A stretch of DNA of 64,000 nt from CAWHOW01 sp963831005. Lineage in GTDB: Bacteria > Bacteroidota > Bacteroidia > Bacteroidales > CG2-30-32-10. Shown here piece after piece: positions 62,446 through 64,000 of this stretch. The position numbers and the translations under genes were made by a program. Position 1 is the first letter of the stretch; each line of letters begins with the position of its first letter. The notes beneath the pieces are model-generated. The model had not been told where the DNA came from, made no database searches, and saw nothing but the letters and a program-made list of their open reading frames with translations. The stretch lies in contig CAWHOW010000034.1 of the NCBI GenBank assembly GCA_963831005.1, forward strand, positions 1 through 64,000, written 5' to 3'.

Positions 62446-62994
62446 ATGAGCGAAAACCTGAGCGTTGGAACCCGCATAGATCACGACAAATACGGGGAAG
62501 GAATTATAAGTAAAGTTACACTTACTGATTTCGAAGTTTTTTTTGCACGCGGTGGCAAAGTTGAATTCTCCCGTTCGAGCAGCAATTATGAAATACTGGA
62601 AAGTCCTGAACTGCCAACAGCTTCCGGCAATGACGAAGGAGTGGATATAGACAGGCTGGAAAGAGTAGTATCCTATGTGCTGGATAAGTATAATGCTTTG
62701 CAGGAAGTTGTTCCTATGGGCGATAAATGGACAGGGGGAAAACTGGTAATGCAACCCGGTAACATGGCTTTGCAGTCGAAGGAGATCCCGATTGAAGCAT
62801 TCTTCCATAAGATAGTTATGCTGCGCGACCGGCTAAGGGTGCTGGAACAAAACATCAATTCGAATGAAAAGCTTACCGACGAAGACAAGATAAACCTACA
62901 GCAATACATTACCCGCATTTACGGCAGCCTTACAACGTTTAATGTTTTATTTTCCGAAAAGGAACACTATTTTGTAGGGGCAGGAAGCAAGTGA
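62446..62994 (+). CDS. Conserved hypothetical protein with N-terminal Tudor-like segment
   Basis: 182 residues. VGTRIDHDKYGEGIISKVTL then FEVFFARGGKVEFS is the small barrel seen at the end of UvrD-type helicases and in CarD/Tudor-like domains, suggesting nucleic-acid or polymerase contact. The rest is helical (LVMQPGNMALQSKEIPIEAF, KIVMLRDRLRVLEQNIN). Function unknown. Confidence 0.65.
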   Translation: MSENLSVGTRIDHDKYGEGIISKVTLTDFEVFFARGGKVEFSRSSSNYEILESPELPTASGNDEGVDIDRLERVVSYVLDKYNALQEVVPMGDKWTGGKLVMQPGNMALQSKEIPIEAFFHKIVMLRDRLRVLEQNINSNEKLTDEDKINLQQYITRIYGSLTTFNVLFSEKEHYFVGAGSK

Positions 62995-63053
62995 TAGTAA
63001 ATGATACGAAATAAATTACAGATGTTCTTTGACTTTATATTTGTGTAAAAACG

Positions 63054-63578
63054 ATGAAGAAAACAATATTGATTTTTACAATTCTTTTCTCATTGCAGGG
63101 ATTTGCACAAACCCTGCAGGAAAATAAAACAGATGATAATACGAAGTCAGCAGTGAAAAGAACTTCCTGGGAAAAGCTGGTATACCAGTTGAACTCAGTA
63201 AAATTCACTTGCTATTTTCGCTTTTCAAAAATAGACAGTTCGTATTTTATGGACATCAAGTTAGTGAACGGAGGTAATGAATTTTCAATAGATAAGAACA
63301 ATAAATTGATGCTGAGATTATCAAATGATACCTTGTATACCTTGTTCAATACAACTTATGTGACAACAAGTGCAGGAGCCGGCGCTGTTGGTTCGGCAGG
63401 TAGTCAGGGACTGGGAATACAAACTTCCTATTTCTCAGTCAAAGATAAAACATTTAAAATGTTGGAACGATTCCCGATAAAAAAATTCAGGATATATACT
63501 TCCGATGGCTACCTTGAATCGGATGTATTGGATAGGTTTTCCGCCATTGTAATCGCTTCAATAAAATTATTGAGATAA
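63054..63578 (+). CDS. Small secreted protein
   Basis: 174 residues. Signal peptide to GFAQ, then a beta-rich body (FTCYFRFSKIDSSYFMDIKL, LMLRLSNDTLYTLFNT) and a glycine-alanine-rich loop (SAGAGAVGSAGSQGLG). A -7 box TATATTTG is at 63036-63043, so the leader is very short. Not recognised. Confidence 0.65.
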   Translation: MKKTILIFTILFSLQGFAQTLQENKTDDNTKSAVKRTSWEKLVYQLNSVKFTCYFRFSKIDSSYFMDIKLVNGGNEFSIDKNNKLMLRLSNDTLYTLFNTTYVTTSAGAGAVGSAGSQGLGIQTSYFSVKDKTFKMLERFPIKKFRIYTSDGYLESDVLDRFSAIVIASIKLLR

Positions 63579-63666
63579 TAAAGTTTCAGATTAAGACTTC
63601 ATTAAATTAGGCGTAGCTTTAGGTATTGACAGTTGTAAATTGTGCAGGATTAGGCATTCTGCAATA

Positions 63667-64000
63667 TTATAAATGAAACACCGCCTGTATGCTCAACAGT
63701 ATCATAAAAAGCAGCATGAACAGGTTAATGGCGTTAAAGGCTTTGTTGAAATTAAGGCTTAGCCTTATGTTAAAAGTTAAGCGTGAAAACAAAACTATAA
63801 GCCATATATTGAATAAGAAAATAAGCAGGTACAATGCTGGTGAAGTAATAACATGAAAAAGAGGAAACATTAGCGTGGTCATTGCACTTGCCAGTATCCA
63901 CAAAAAAATGATACGGCTTAGTATCTTTGGTGAAACTACTTTATTGATGGATGGAAACCCTGCAGCTTCGTATTCGTCGCCATACTTTAAAAGCAGGAAC
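63667..64000 (-). CDS. cyoE: Heme o synthase (protoheme farnesyltransferase), C-terminal part
   Basis: The frame is open through the right edge of the window; the ATG-like start inside is not real. LLLKYGDEYEAAGFPSINKV and VSPKILSRIIFLWILASAMT match the conserved loop and last membrane segments of CyoE/CtaB, UbiA-family enzymes that farnesylate heme b for terminal oxidases. Three to four hydrophobic segments are visible. Only about 110 residues are in the window. Confidence 0.82.
   Translation of the reverse strand, partial: FLLLKYGDEYEAAGFPSINKVVSPKILSRIIFLWILASAMTTLMFPLFHVITSPALYLLIFLFNIWLIVLFSRLTFNIRLSLNFNKAFNAINLFMLLFMILLSIQAVFHL

Noticed and set aside
1..64000. tRNA or rRNA genes
   Set aside because: I looked for CCA-ending cloverleaf arms and conserved rRNA blocks and saw none; only the SRP RNA is evident.

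Overview
The window is a chimera of two unrelated bacterial genomes. Bases 1 to about 8,181 are GC-rich and read like an acidobacterium: a chemotaxis receptor tail, RimO, a bactofilin, a small SRP RNA, FabH and MqnA (futalosine menaquinone route) are separated by the short palindromic intergenic repeats usual in that phylum. From about 8,182 to 64,000 the DNA is AT-rich and reads like a Bacteroidota member: type IX secretion (T9SS) cargo, SprB and PKD repeats, outer-membrane barrels, PD40 proteins, no clear Shine-Dalgarno sites, and promoters of the TTTG-N19-TAnnTTTG type. The switch falls inside two genes at once (a methyltransferase and a 240-bp-repeat adhesin), so an assembly join is far more likely than gene transfer. 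Several genes on both sides carry one-base indels, mostly in homopolymers, so residual sequence errors are likely.

Layout of the Bacteroidota part. 8.2-11.6 kb: secreted VWA/SprB-repeat protein and a small partner. 12-15.8 kb: repeats, a small HTH protein, an unrecognised secreted family followed by a 21-bp palindromic array, and a duplicated 180-aa secreted protein. 16.1-17.4 kb: protein with RpoA-C-terminal-like HhH modules. 17.6-20.5 kb: T9SS adhesin operon. 20.9-27.7 kb: small proteins, then a pyruvate dehydrogenase operon (E1 alpha, E1 beta, E2, E3, lipoate ligase) and a YceI protein. 27.8-47 kb: cell-surface genes (PKD, beta-helix, barrel, G8-like, PD40 and a giant gliding-type protein), broken by an IS630 element and a REC-PAS-LuxR regulator. 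47.8-51.1 kb: CsoR-like repressor with a putative operator, a second member of the 21-bp-array family, and an unknown acidic protein. 51.5-53.8 kb: a three-gene operon of two CD-NTase-like nucleotidyltransferases flanking a four-TM protein, a candidate nucleotide-signalling defence system. 53.8-57.7 kb: small genes in duplicated, motif-bounded units. 57.8-64 kb: an unknown gene pair, a MuiA-like protein, hypotheticals and the end of heme o synthase.

Two genome-scale patterns stand out. First, seven promoters share three or four YTTAAY-like hexamers spaced exactly 11 bp, ending 21-22 bp before a -7 box; they stand before the PDH operon, cell-surface genes and the response regulator and suggest one OmpR/PhoB-family regulon. 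Second, both members of one unrecognised protein family are followed by a terminator and then thirteen full 21-bp imperfect-palindrome repeats of unrelated sequence.
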